This document shows positions 22,272 through 32,396 of a stretch of DNA of 64,000 nt, piece by piece. Made by a program: the position numbers and the translations under genes. The DNA is from Schizochytrium sp. TIO01. Lineage: Eukaryota > Sar > Bigyra > Thraustochytrida > Thraustochytriidae. A model generated the notes under the pieces. It did no database searches, was not told the origin of the DNA, and was given only the letters and a program-made list of their open reading frames with translations. The stretch lies in contig SMSO01000025.1 of assembly GCA_004764695.1 (NCBI GenBank), forward strand, positions 5,138,362 to 5,202,361, in the 5' to 3' direction. Each line of letters starts with the position of its first letter. Positions within the stretch are counted from its first letter, which is position 1.

Positions 22272-24263
22272 TCAATCTGTCCTCGAAGCAGCCTTTGAAT
22301 CTTGAAGTTGTTTCTCGAGCTTTTGGTACGCTGCAACTGCGTGCTTGAGACGCAATTTCATTTCATCGTAAGCATCGCGCGTTGCCTGGTCCATACCAGC
22401 AGTCTCAAGTTGAGCAATTTTGCCTTGCAAATCAGCAACTTCAGCATTGTGTTTGACTTTTAGAGCCTTCGTCTTGGAATTTGCCTGTTTCAGCTGACTG
22501 GCAATTTCATAACGCGCCTTCTCTGCATCTTCACGAGACTCTCGCAAGCGTGCGATTTCAAGTTCTGCCTGACGCAGTTGCTCTTGTTGCTCATGAATTG
22601 TATTTTGTGCATCGGCAAGCTCCTGGTCCGCACGTGCAGTCTTTGCTTGGGCCTCCTTGACGGATTTTACCATTTCGTGCCGAGCACCCATAAGAGCTGT
22701 GATAATGCGGTCTTTACGTTTATTCTCTTTTTTCTCATCTTGCATACGCTTTAGAAGATCTCGGAATTTTTCGGTAATAGTCTGCATTTCTGCTCGTAAC
22801 TTGTGCGAAACGGAACTGCGATTTTCCAACTGTGCACATGCACCCGCATACATGTTTGAAAGAAGCTCCACATCCAAGGAAAGATGCTCAAAAGAACTTG
22901 CAGTAGTTTGGACAATCTCTTCTAGGTATTCGATGCGCGGGAACATGTAAGCTTGCTCCTCTTCCCTAGTTTTTGACTCCATGCGAAGCGCCTGATGAAC
23001 TTGTTCTAATTCATCTTGGAGTCTACCATTTTCCAGTAAAAGCTTTGCATTGCTTCCCTGTACATTAATAAGCCTTTGCTCGAAAACCAACAACTTTTGT
23101 CGAGCCTCTTCAATTCGTAACAGTTGTTTTCCGGCAAGATGCTTCTGGTTTGCTGGGGCGCGTTCTTCCTTGATGGATTTCAATGCTTCCTCTAGGAGGT
23201 GAACCTGTTTCAGTGCTGCCTTGTGTGCCTGAGCTGACGTTTTTGCGTCTGTGCGCAGCTGCTCGAGTTCATCTACAATATTTCCACCATCTCGAACATA
23301 CCCAAGCATTTCAAGAACATTTATTAGGTGCTTCATTTCTTGAATAAAGACCACTATAAGGCGGGTTAGCTGTGAACTGTTTGCAAAGAATTTTGTCATG
23401 AGCACATTGGTTTCATCTGATTTCTCAGGATCATTAAAACCGAGCTTGTACTCAGTAGTAGTTTTTTGAGCAATCGTTCCTTTAAGCACTGCGCACAATA
23501 AATCATGTTGTTTTTCAACAAGCTCCCTTACATTGTTGTGTGAAACAGCTGTTGTGCCGGAAACAGTTCTACCGGGTCGGGCGAATCCATTGTCAGCGGA
23601 GCACCCCTCGATTGGTGGTTGTGGATTTAGTGGTCTTGAGGACAGAGGTACTGAGGTAGAATTGTTGACTCTCAATTTGTTGGTGGGACTAATATTCTCT
23701 GTAATGGCTGGGTTAGTACGACGTTGAGCAAAAACAGGAAAATTCACAAGGTCTGATTCCAACGACTGCGCTCGCTCTAGTCGTATAGAGGAGGAACGAG
23801 AAGCATAGGTACTAACAAAATCATCTTCCGAAGCTACGGGAGGCGAGTTTGGTTCTGCCGATTTGTTGATGTCCTCGTAAAGGAGATGCAGTGAACGTAT
23901 GTCAGTTTTCAGACGACAGAGAAATTGCTGTGTAGCATATGCTTCTTCTTCTTCAGGGGTCTTTTGCATTAGAGATGTCAGAACAGGATTTTGACGTAGC
24001 GCCTTGCAAAATTGAAGCTGCATATCAATCTGTTGAGCAAAAACTTTAACATTCTGACGCCAGGTCGCCACAAGCGGCTTTCCCAATTCGTACCTCTGGT
24101 CGCCCTCCAACTGCTGGCGCATACTCACAGCTACATCCTGAAACGATCTCTTAAGTTTTCGTCCAGTTGCTAGTACCTTTTGGCCTTCGTGGAGGTACTC
24201 TGCTCCTTCTTCTTCGACGAAGTTTACAGCACCTGGATCGCCATCGCGTTTAGGGGAGATCAT
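22272..24263 (-). CDS. Coiled-coil protein of unknown function
   Basis: The ATG at 24263 gives 663 residues. The first 150 residues are helical and mostly uncharged in pattern (SMRQQLEGDQRYELGKPLV, QIDMQLQFCKALRQNPVL), perhaps a folded domain. A Ser/Pro/Asn-rich linker (about residues 160-225) follows, then a short helical block (VREL...LLCAVLKGTIA). From about residue 330 to the end it is heptad-type coiled coil rich in Glu, Gln, Lys and Ala. There is no catalytic motif, signal peptide or membrane segment. A cytoskeletal, centrosomal or vesicle-tether role is typical of such architecture, but nothing in the sequence decides it. It lies in a same-strand row with NAA10 and Ran, with no sign of shared regulation. 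Confidence 0.7.
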   Translation of the reverse strand: MISPKRDGDPGAVNFVEEEGAEYLHEGQKVLATGRKLKRSFQDVAVSMRQQLEGDQRYELGKPLVATWRQNVKVFAQQIDMQLQFCKALRQNPVLTSLMQKTPEEEEAYATQQFLCRLKTDIRSLHLLYEDINKSAEPNSPPVASEDDFVSTYASRSSSIRLERAQSLESDLVNFPVFAQRRTNPAITENISPTNKLRVNNSTSVPLSSRPLNPQPPIEGCSADNGFARPGRTVSGTTAVSHNNVRELVEKQHDLLCAVLKGTIAQKTTTEYKLGFNDPEKSDETNVLMTKFFANSSQLTRLIVVFIQEMKHLINVLEMLGYVRDGGNIVDELEQLRTDAKTSAQAHKAALKQVHLLEEALKSIKEERAPANQKHLAGKQLLRIEEARQKLLVFEQRLINVQGSNAKLLLENGRLQDELEQVHQALRMESKTREEEQAYMFPRIEYLEEIVQTTASSFEHLSLDVELLSNMYAGACAQLENRSSVSHKLRAEMQTITEKFRDLLKRMQDEKKENKRKDRIITALMGARHEMVKSVKEAQAKTARADQELADAQNTIHEQQEQLRQAELEIARLRESREDAEKARYEIASQLKQANSKTKALKVKHNAEVADLQGKIAQLETAGMDQATRDAYDEMKLRLKHAVAAYQKLEKQLQDSKAASRTD

Positions 24264-24691
24264 GTGCGAACTCCAAGAGTTCTATAACAGCACTATCAGC
24301 CTCGTGAGTCACCTATCAGAGTGACAATCGCCGCACTATGGCGTCGCACTGCGTTCAGTAGCGAATAGACCCAAATCCATGCGTCTTAAGAGAGCGTTAA
24401 GCGAAGTCAGCACTTGTGCAAGGAAAGCGAGCAAGAGTGGGCAAGACAAACTCAATGAGAAAGAAGAAGGCTTGAAAAAACAAAACAAAAAAACACGGGA
24501 CACATTTGCAACGTCCCGCTTACAACGGCTATAGAAGTCGATAACCAAATAGAGGTAAGAAGAATATATTGAGTAAAGAGAAAAGTATTTTTATAAACCC
24601 TTCCTCGGTTTGTGTAAAGAACAGCATGTGAGAAAGGTCAGGATTAGTTGTCAGTATGCAGTATTTGAAGGCATTTCTTCACTTCTTTATG

Positions 24692-24826
24692 AACAAACAA
24701 ACAAACAAACAAACAAACAAACAAACAAACAAACAAACAAACAAACAAACAAACAAACAAACAAACAAACAAACAAACAAACAAACAAACAAACAAACAA
24801 ACAAACAAACAAACAAACAAACAAAC
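24692..24826 (+). repeat. Perfect (AAAC)n microsatellite, about 34 units
   Basis: An uninterrupted tetranucleotide run with no visible substitution, lying between the coiled-coil gene start and the Ran 3' end. It creates stop-free frames on both strands (repeated N-K-Q-T and V-C-L-F), which are not genes. Confidence 0.98.
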
Positions 24827-25322
24827 GAAAAGGCCCAAAATGATATAGAAGCAACATCAATGTGGAGACTAAGTAGTTGTAAAACCGAGCATCATTGACA
24901 TAACCAGATCTATCAAGACTAAAATATAATTGCAAAGAACAAAATCCAGGTTTTACTGAGCAATTATAACTCTTCTCCCCTATCGTTGGATCAAAAACCA
25001 TCTTTTGTCTATCATGGCTTAAAGATATAAGGACTGAGAATGCAGAGAAGAAAGTATGACGATTTCACGTTCTATCTCAGTGATACAGTGATATAGAAAA
25101 CATCCATCCCAGAAGCAGTACAAATCTTCAAATGCACGCTTGAGTATCTGTTGGAAGGGTATTTGTTGAGATAGAGACAATAAAAGAAGGCAATTGCAGA
25201 ATATTGGTGATTGGTAACGAAGAAGTAAAACATTGGCTCTTGGAGCGGCGCAGTTTGATCGAAAGAAAGGTTTATGATTTAGTGCGGGTAGGTGTTGTGT
25301 TGCTGTGCTTACTTACAGAAGC

Positions 25323-26303
25323 TCAAAGATCGTCGTCGTCTTCAGGGATAGGAACTGCGGCAGCAGCCTGGAGCTCTGCCTCGGCCTGACGCTGCTGCTC
25401 TTCGTCGACGGTGGCCGTTGGGGGTCGGAGAGCGGGGGCGGCCACAATGTTGAGGTCGGGGCGGCCGACGAGTTTTCTGGCGAGCCAGAGGAAGGGCTTC
25501 TCAAAGTGGTAGTTACTCTTGGCCGAGATGTCGTAGTAGGGGAGGTTCTTCTTGCGGTGGAAGAGCACCTGTTTAGCCTTAACCTTGCGCTCCTTAATGT
25601 CGACCTTGTTACCGACGAGAACGATGGGAATCACATCGCACACACGGACCAAGTCACGGTGCCAGTTGGGCACGTGCTTGTAGGTAATGCGGGAGGTAAC
25701 GTCGAACATGATGATGGCACACTCACCCTGGATGTAGTAACCATCACGAAGACCACCGTACTTCTCCTGACCAGCGGTATCCCACACGTTGAATTTGATT
25801 TTGCCGTGGTTGGTGTGAAAGTCGAGAGGGTGCACCTCTACACCGAGAGTGGCGACATATTTCTTCTCGAACTCACCGGTAAGGTGGCGCTTCACAAAGG
25901 TGGTCTTGCCAACACCACCATCACCCACAAGGATGAGCTTGAACTCGGGGACAACCTCCTGTGCCTGTGGATTGTTCAATCAGAGGTTCCGTAATGCATA
26001 TTATAGATATTTCATGTTTTGGTTCCACAGATCAAGAAAGAAGAAGATGAACGGATTCCCACCATAGGCGACCGAGGAAATTTTGGAGTAATGCGTTCGT
26101 CAGCCCGGGCGATTTACGTAAAGTAATCCACACAATTTTCCAGTTAAGCCATTCGAGTAAACACCAGTTTACCATCGATCCGCAAGATAAGGGAATCATA
26201 GAATCAAAACACCACAGAGCAAGTCAACGTTGTTGAATAACCGTCAGTTTCCATTCACTTGACCATCACCGCACAGACATTCTCTTGTGCTCTCACGTAC
26301 CAT
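25323..26303 (-). CDS. RAN: Ran GTPase
   Basis: Ran is the small GTPase that drives nucleocytoplasmic transport and helps spindle assembly. The 214 residues come from two coding exons: exon 1 supplies only the ATG (26303-26301), exon 2 is 25964-25323. Motifs seen: P-loop [20 protein letters not shown], switch I with [14 protein letters not shown], switch [46 protein letters not shown] and the acidic D-D-D-D-L tail. Gly rather than the human Thr follows the P-loop double Gly (GGVGKT), as in other non-animal Rans. Without splicing the open frame has no ATG; joining ATG to GCACAGGAG gives [11 protein letters not shown], matching the family start. Confidence 0.95.
25965..26300 (-). other. Intron separating the Ran ATG from the rest of the gene
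   Basis: Donor ATG|GTACGTGAG and acceptor CCACAG|GCACAGGAG give a 336-base phase 0 intron placed immediately after the start codon. Confidence 0.75.
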
Positions 26304-27578
26304 TTTTTCTCCAGGTACCTAGCGTTAGCGCCCGGAAGCTCTGGACGATTGCGCTATTATATAGAAAACCGAACTGTGCATTGCAATCCATAACAAACAG
26401 ACACACGAGTCCGCCATCGCCACCGAAAATCCAATCAAATGTTCATAAGATTCCAATCAATTCGCCAGAGAGATGCATCAATTAAGCACTAAACCAGTCA
26501 GTTTCCAGCTTCTTTAAATTCCAATCATCATACTCAGCGACGCTGCCTTGCCTCCGCCCGCCTATTCCACTCCTCCTCGCGAATAGCCTCCTTCAATCAT
26601 CAGCAGGCTATGTATCCATCTATCCATCTATCTAGATGTCCCTATGAATAGCTAACACTCGCCTAGCCCTCCTTCCATATATAGATTATCTCCTGCCAGT
26701 TATTCGCCGCTCTTCCTTGCTTAAGGACGCTAATAGCAACGCGAGGGTCTAATAGGAACCATTAGGGGCGAAGCGGTGGCCATGAAGCCGCCGGTTTTCA
26801 CGCCGAGAGCGGGGCTCTTGCGCAGATTATGGCTTTCCACGAGCGTGAAGGAGGGCGTTATTCATTCCTGCGAGGGTGCCTGCGGCGTCCTCTCCCGTTT
26901 TCTGCCAGCTTCGTGCCTCTGGGGCCGACTGTCTCAGGTCCATGGCAGCAGAGCAATGATTCATTCATGAAGCCCTCATTAAGGCATGCCGCAGCCCGGG
27001 AGGTCCGCCGCTCCGCCCTCGGCACCTGTGCTCCACCCCTGTGCGCCAGGGCTCTCTCGAGCGCCCACCCGCGCCGCGCCGCTGCTCCCTCGCGCCCGTC
27101 CTCGTAGTCCGGCAACCTACCTGTCGTCGCGGTTGGTCGTTTGTTATCTATCTCTCTTTCTCTCTTCTCCTTTTTTCTATCTTACTTCTCCTCCTACTTT
27201 CCCCTCCTACGACCCTCCTACCTTTATCCCTACCACTGGCCCTCCTTAGCCTTTGCTACCGCCGCTAGGCCTTCTCCTTCTTCTCCTTTCTTCTTCTGTT
27301 TCTTCTGTTTCTTCTCCTTAATCCGCCATCTCATTGCTATCCGGACGCCCTCTTAAAAACAGGCGCCTTTCCGAAGGAGTAGCTGGGCGCCTAGCTGGCC
27401 CCTAGCCGGTCCTACGCGCCTCAGCTTCCGCTCTCTTTCACTCCTCCTTTGCCTTATTATCCAACTCTTCTTCGGTTTTACCCAATTCGAAAGTGAGAGC
27501 ACAGTCGAAAAAGAAACTCTTTCTCAGGGTATGCGTCTATCTAGGGGAAACGGTAGGCCTGGCTACAACAGCGGGATG

Positions 27579-27641
<63 letters not shown>

Positions 27642-27642
27642 C
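27579..27642 (+). repeat. (TC)n then (TTTC)n compound microsatellite
   Basis: About 13 TC units run into about 9 TTTC units without interruption. This is a polypyrimidine tract capable of unusual DNA structure. Confidence 0.95.
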
Positions 27643-27830
27643 GCGCTCACTCTCCACATTTGGTCTTTGCTCGCTTGCGTTGCTCGCTCGCCGAAGGAGG
27701 GATGTGGAGAGCTGGTCAGCTGGCATCGCTCGGAAGGCCGCCGGCAAGCAGGTCCCCGAAAACCTGGACGCTTCGCCCGGCTAATTGGCGATTTCTTGAT
27801 CGATTTCGAGATTCTGCTCCAAGATTTGAT

Positions 27831-27869
27831 TTCATTCATTCATTCATTCATTCATTCATTCATTCATTC
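27831..27869 (+). repeat. (ATTC)n microsatellite
   Basis: Nearly ten perfect ATTC units. Open frames across it (repeated S-F-I-H) are artefacts. Confidence 0.95.
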
Positions 27870-28858
27870 GTTCTTTTTTTCATGATTCTTTCTTTTTCGT
27901 GATTCTTTCTTTTTCATTTTCTTTCATTCTTTTGCTCATTCTTTTGCTCCTCAAAAGTCGCATATCTTGCTTGTCAAGTCTGTCTTCGATCGCCGGGTTT
28001 CCTGTGTTTGCACGCTTCGATGCACTCGACGGCCGTACTGCCTTCACACGAGACTCGCGCTGGCTTTGCGGGAGTTTACTTGGGTTGAGAAAGCTCAATT
28101 GGGTTCGCTCGAATTGAATTGATTGCGGTGGATTGGGTTCGCCCAAGGAGATGTATGTTCTGCATTCTTCCCCTTTTCTCCTGCTTTTCCTGCGGCTTTT
28201 CGTCAGCCTGGTTCTTCACAAACCAGAACTTCGAGACGAGAGAGACTCCAAGGCAAGCATCTTCGGCACCGCCGGCAGCTCCACCTCTGCTCCAAATGCC
28301 GCGCCATCATCGTCTTCGCTGCCCTGAGGCCACTCTCAATCTTCGACCTCACGATTCACGATCGATCGATTTATCGATCCATCGATCGCAATTCCACATC
28401 CAAAAGATATTCAATACTTTCCCTTCAAATCTATTAATACACATTTCGAGACACTTTTCAAGGGCCAGTAGGACCCAGCTACTACCCCTAGCCCTCCAGA
28501 CCGCCCCGCCTCTCTATACTCGTAGTAGAAAAAGCCCTCCGAGCGATGCAGACGTCCCCCCATTGCTCATACGGGCGGTTTCGTTTCACCGCAGGCCGCC
28601 CACCACTCTCCACTGGGCTAACTCTCCCTGCATTTTACATAGTTAATTGCGGTAGGACCTCAGAAAGTTCTCGCCGTCCCTGCTTTCCATTAAAGGCGCC
28701 TTCTTGCGTTTGCGATGCAGATACAGGGTTAACCAGGCCATCCCAGCCAGGTGAGGCTAACGGCGGCAGGTCGAGGATATCCTCGGTCTCTCCGGGGCTC
28801 TCCCGCACCATTAAGGTGGATCATGGACCCTGAAGTTAAGGTGTTTCTGCGTATGAGA

Positions 28859-28900
28859 GAATGAACGAATGAATGAGTGAATGAATGAGTGAATGAATGA
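28859..28900 (+). repeat. (GAAT/GAGT)n microsatellite
   Basis: About ten tetranucleotide units with G/A variation; it is the complementary motif type to the ATTC run 1 kb upstream. Confidence 0.9.
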
Positions 28901-29511
28901 TCACAAAGAGGGGCCGCCCGTTACGCGCATCGCCGCTGCGCGGGGGGGTTTCGCACGCGGCTGTGGCCTCTCCGCTGCCTGGGAGCGCAGCGGCGGCGCC
29001 GGGATAACCGCCGCAGAGGCTGGGCCTCCAGCCGCGCCGGCGAGAGCCCGTTTTCGCCCGTGTCAGAGGCTCGCGACGGGTCGAACCCGCATCCCGGGGT
29101 TAACAGAGATATGGCGCAAAGCAGCGCCGGAATAAGTGGAGGGAATAAGGGGAATGGAGGGAATGAAGGGAGCATGAATAAAAGACAGGGGGCGAGAATA
29201 TGAGACGGGCGGCGTATTTTATTGTCGCAGCGCTGGCAAGAGAGCATTTCCGATTCTGGGAGAGGATTGCCTGAGACGATTGCTCGTCGCGGAAGGGAGT
29301 AGCGGCGCTGAGGACAGGGAGCTGCGCAAAAGCCTGCAGAGGGGATTGGGCTGAGCACGAGGAAGATCCTGGCGTTAGTGTTTGCTGCAAGGACCAGGGG
29401 CGGCGGAGAGAAAAGGGAGTGGGGAGGACCAGGAACGGCGGCTCTCGGTCGGTGGCGAGATACTTTAGCGCTGAGGGACTCTTTCGCGTGGAATCAAGCC
29501 TCTGAAGCGAG

Positions 29512-29847
29512 ATGGCAGCGAAGCACCATGCAGATCTAGTTCTGTGCCGCAAGATCTCCGGGGTGGCTGTCGGCAAGGTCTGTGAGAAGCATGACGGTCA
29601 GTGCCCGATCTGTGACTCTTTCGTGCGCCCGGATACCCTGGTTCATGTCTGCGATGAGCACAATTATGGATCTATGCAGGGAAAATGCGTCATTTGCAAT
29701 GCTCCGGGCACCTCCGAAGCGTATTATTGCAAAGAGTGTGTTTTGCAAGAGAAAGACCGGGATGGTTGTCCCAAGGTAATTAATCTTGGCACTTCACGAG
29801 CTGATAATTTCTATGAACAACAAAAGTATGGCTTCACCAAGCGCTAA
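29512..29847 (+). CDS. PHF5A: PHF5A/Rds3, SF3b splicing subunit, with two Cys-to-His changes
   Basis: PHF5A is a small zinc-knot protein of the U2 snRNP SF3b complex that touches the branch site together with SF3B1. The ATG at 29512 gives 111 residues, the usual length (about 110), in one exon. Conserved runs include [35 protein letters not shown] and the C-terminal YGFTKR. Two zinc ligands that are Cys in human and yeast are His here: residue 27 (C-E-K-H) and residue 50 (C-D-E-H). By the human numbering these belong to two different zinc sites, so each site would change from four Cys to three Cys plus one His. The other zinc Cys residues are present. Confidence 0.96.
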   Translation: MAAKHHADLVLCRKISGVAVGKVCEKHDGQCPICDSFVRPDTLVHVCDEHNYGSMQGKCVICNAPGTSEAYYCKECVLQEKDRDGCPKVINLGTSRADNFYEQQKYGFTKR

Positions 29848-32350
29848 GAACCGGGAGAGGCCAATGACTAATCCTCCATTTTCTTTTGATGGGGGTGACA
29901 ACTGTATTTTTGCTTTAACACCTGCTGTTGTGTATGCATATTTTATTGCTATGCAGCAGGTATTAAAATCTTCGTTAAAAATCTTGAAAACCGTATCCTA
30001 AATCTTGTGCTCAGTAATAATTTCATGAAGAACATTTTTTTCCGTTCATTCCATCATGCCTCAGAGCCTTCCTTGTTGGTTGCTACATCTTTTGATTAAG
30101 TTTTGCAATGTCGTGGTGTGTCCGTTTATCTTGACAAATTATGAGGCTGGGGATTGTGTTTCAGAGTTATATGTCTATCATTGGAGTATATTTATGGGAA
30201 CTACCGTGTTTACTTACTAGATAAGAGGCAATATAACTCCCCACGACACTCTTTAGCAACGATTTTATGCTGCCTGCCTTGTTTCGCGCAGTATTCACAG
30301 CATTGTATTTTGGTGCTATCTTGTCATTTACATGTAGTTTGCCGTCAAGAACTCCAAATCTTTTCTTGCTCTTACTGTAGGTGTATCTAACACTTATTAG
30401 GTTATTACCTACTTTCCGCGGTAATAAGAATCTTAAGATTTTGAACTAAATTTTTGCAAGAAGGATAGGCTAATTACATTCCTTAACATTTATTTGGTAA
30501 CTCTTTGCCTCTTTATACAGCTAACATACCCATATGAAAGGTTCATAGTGAGAGTACAAAGCTTGGGGTATCTAAGCTCTGGCCAGCATTATGCTTTGCC
30601 GCGGGTACTATGGTTTTACTTGGGGTTTTACCCAGGTCTGATGTTTTGTCTTCTCAATATCTGATGAGTCTCAGTCATTAGTATTATGATTGTTTTATGT
30701 TTTGTTTTAAAACTTGAAATAAAATAGTACTACGCCATGTCAAGTAGTCAAAATAATAAATAAATATAGAGATGAAAAGATGGTGATCAATAATAAAATA
30801 ATAAAACTACTTTAGCTACAGGCAGAGGTACAGGAGAAAGTAACCACCTAGTTATGTATTCAACGAGCTCGCCACCACGATTTCCTTCTTTCGTTTCTCC
30901 AAGCCTGCGCCCACTCCTAGTATGACGGGCGATGATGTCATATACACAACTTGAATGCCAGCACTAATAAATTGACAATGATCTTCACAAAGTAGGAGGG
31001 TGTGCACCTCCCTCCTATCAAGGGTGATACCTTGTGCTGCAGCTGCACTTCTCCTCGTGCACGAGCGTGTCACGCGGTACCTAACTTTTTATCCAAGGTT
31101 CGGTGCGTGGACTCTTGCCTGCAAAGTGTCAGTTACACTGCAGCTCTGCGACTTGAAGGGTAGAGAAAGATTTCGCAAGCAAGATTTAAGCTAAGCAAGC
31201 TGAAGTATTTAGAGTCTGTACACCGGTGCAAACTGTGTGCCGAAGATTCTCAGGCCCCATCCCAGTTTAAAGTTTTTGGGGGGTAAAATTAAATTGACGG
31301 TACCTACTAAGCCTGCTTATCTGCAAAGAAGAGCTGCGCTGCAGACCTGAGATGGGCCTATGCGCCTCACGAACGCCGACCTCTCTCTCTCTTCCGAGAA
31401 TCGCAAGGAAGCTCCTCGTGTAGGAATAAAGGCGAGCGAGATGTTGTCCGGAATCAAATTTCCTTAACTTCTCCTGCTCACAAATAAATGTCCTTGCCCA
31501 AGCATGATGACGATCAAATATTGTGCAACAATATGCTTACCACAAGTATCACTTTAGCTTGAAGCACGCCTGCGTACGGCACCAAGTAGGGCAGATATCG
31601 CCCTGTGACATAAACCTAGCAGCCTGGCTAGCTAGATCAAGTCGACTGATGATAATGATGATGGCGGTGGTCGTTTCGAGTTGCTCCCCAGATTTCTTAT
31701 CTCACTAGCTAGAGTAATTTTATGCGAACTAATCGGCAAGAAGAACTCCATGGTACACGACCCAGTGTATGCTATGTCAATGAAAATTGATCACTCTTGC
31801 TCTGATGTTGTTCGCGCTTGTGCAACATCGAATGCGAAGATCGTTTACAGCACTAGCCAAAGGCGCTTTGGAGAGAGGATAGAATTCAAAGAGGCTAAGA
31901 TACAGTGCAGCTCTCTGAGGGATTTGTCAAAGAGCATGGGAAAAGGTTTGATGCTAGATTTAAGAAGTCTTTGAATCTGGTGTGCGAGGCTCTCAGTTTG
32001 AGTTCTCCGATTTGAAGTTCACAACGACATGGCATGCGCACCGACACGGCTGTGCTACGATTCCCTCGGTGTGCGATTGGTGTTGTTCTATTGAGCTCAA
32101 GGAGGAGTCACTCATGCAAGTCCCTCGCTCCGCCGCCTTCCTACCCGCGCACATTCGAATTTTGAGTTGGCTTGGCCTTTCATGGGTGCACGCCACCCTC
32201 TTCTAACCCCCCTTGAGAAATTCAAGCCGGGGTCCAAGAGTCTCCAGCATCAATAAATCTTCGATCGAGCAGAGGATATCGCCTATGCTGCACAGCTCAC
32301 TTGAAAGAGGTTCTGCTAGGTGGCTCAAACACATTCGGAAAGTACCACCC

Positions 32351-32396
32351 GCTTGCTTGCTTGCTTGCTTGCTCGCTCGCTCGCTCGCTCGTTCGC
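32351..32396 (+). repeat. (GCTT)n/(GCTC)n microsatellite
   Basis: About five GCTT units pass into about five GCTC units with one GTTC variant. Frames through it encode Ala/Cys/Leu repeats and are not genes. Confidence 0.9.

Larger units (their letters stand above)
26304..29511. other. Gene-free, GC- and pyrimidine-rich region with microsatellites
   Basis: About 3.2 kb separates the divergent Ran and PHF5A genes. From about 26520 to 29500 the sequence is richer in C and T or in GC than the rest of the window, with long polypyrimidine stretches (27140-27340). Open stretches are low-complexity translations of repeats, and no domain is recognisable. It presumably includes both promoters. Confidence 0.5.

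Noticed and set aside
24610-25001. Open frames with N-K-Q-T or V-C-L-F repeats
   Set aside because: They are translations of the AAAC microsatellite.
27493-27902. Open frames in the TTTC/ATTC repeat area
   Set aside because: They are simple-repeat translations (F-L-S-F, F-I-H-S) on both strands.
29070-29110. Possible tRNA gene (GGTTCGACCC B-box on the minus strand)
   Set aside because: A 5-bp T-arm-like hairpin is present, but I find no A-box, acceptor stem or anticodon arm around it.
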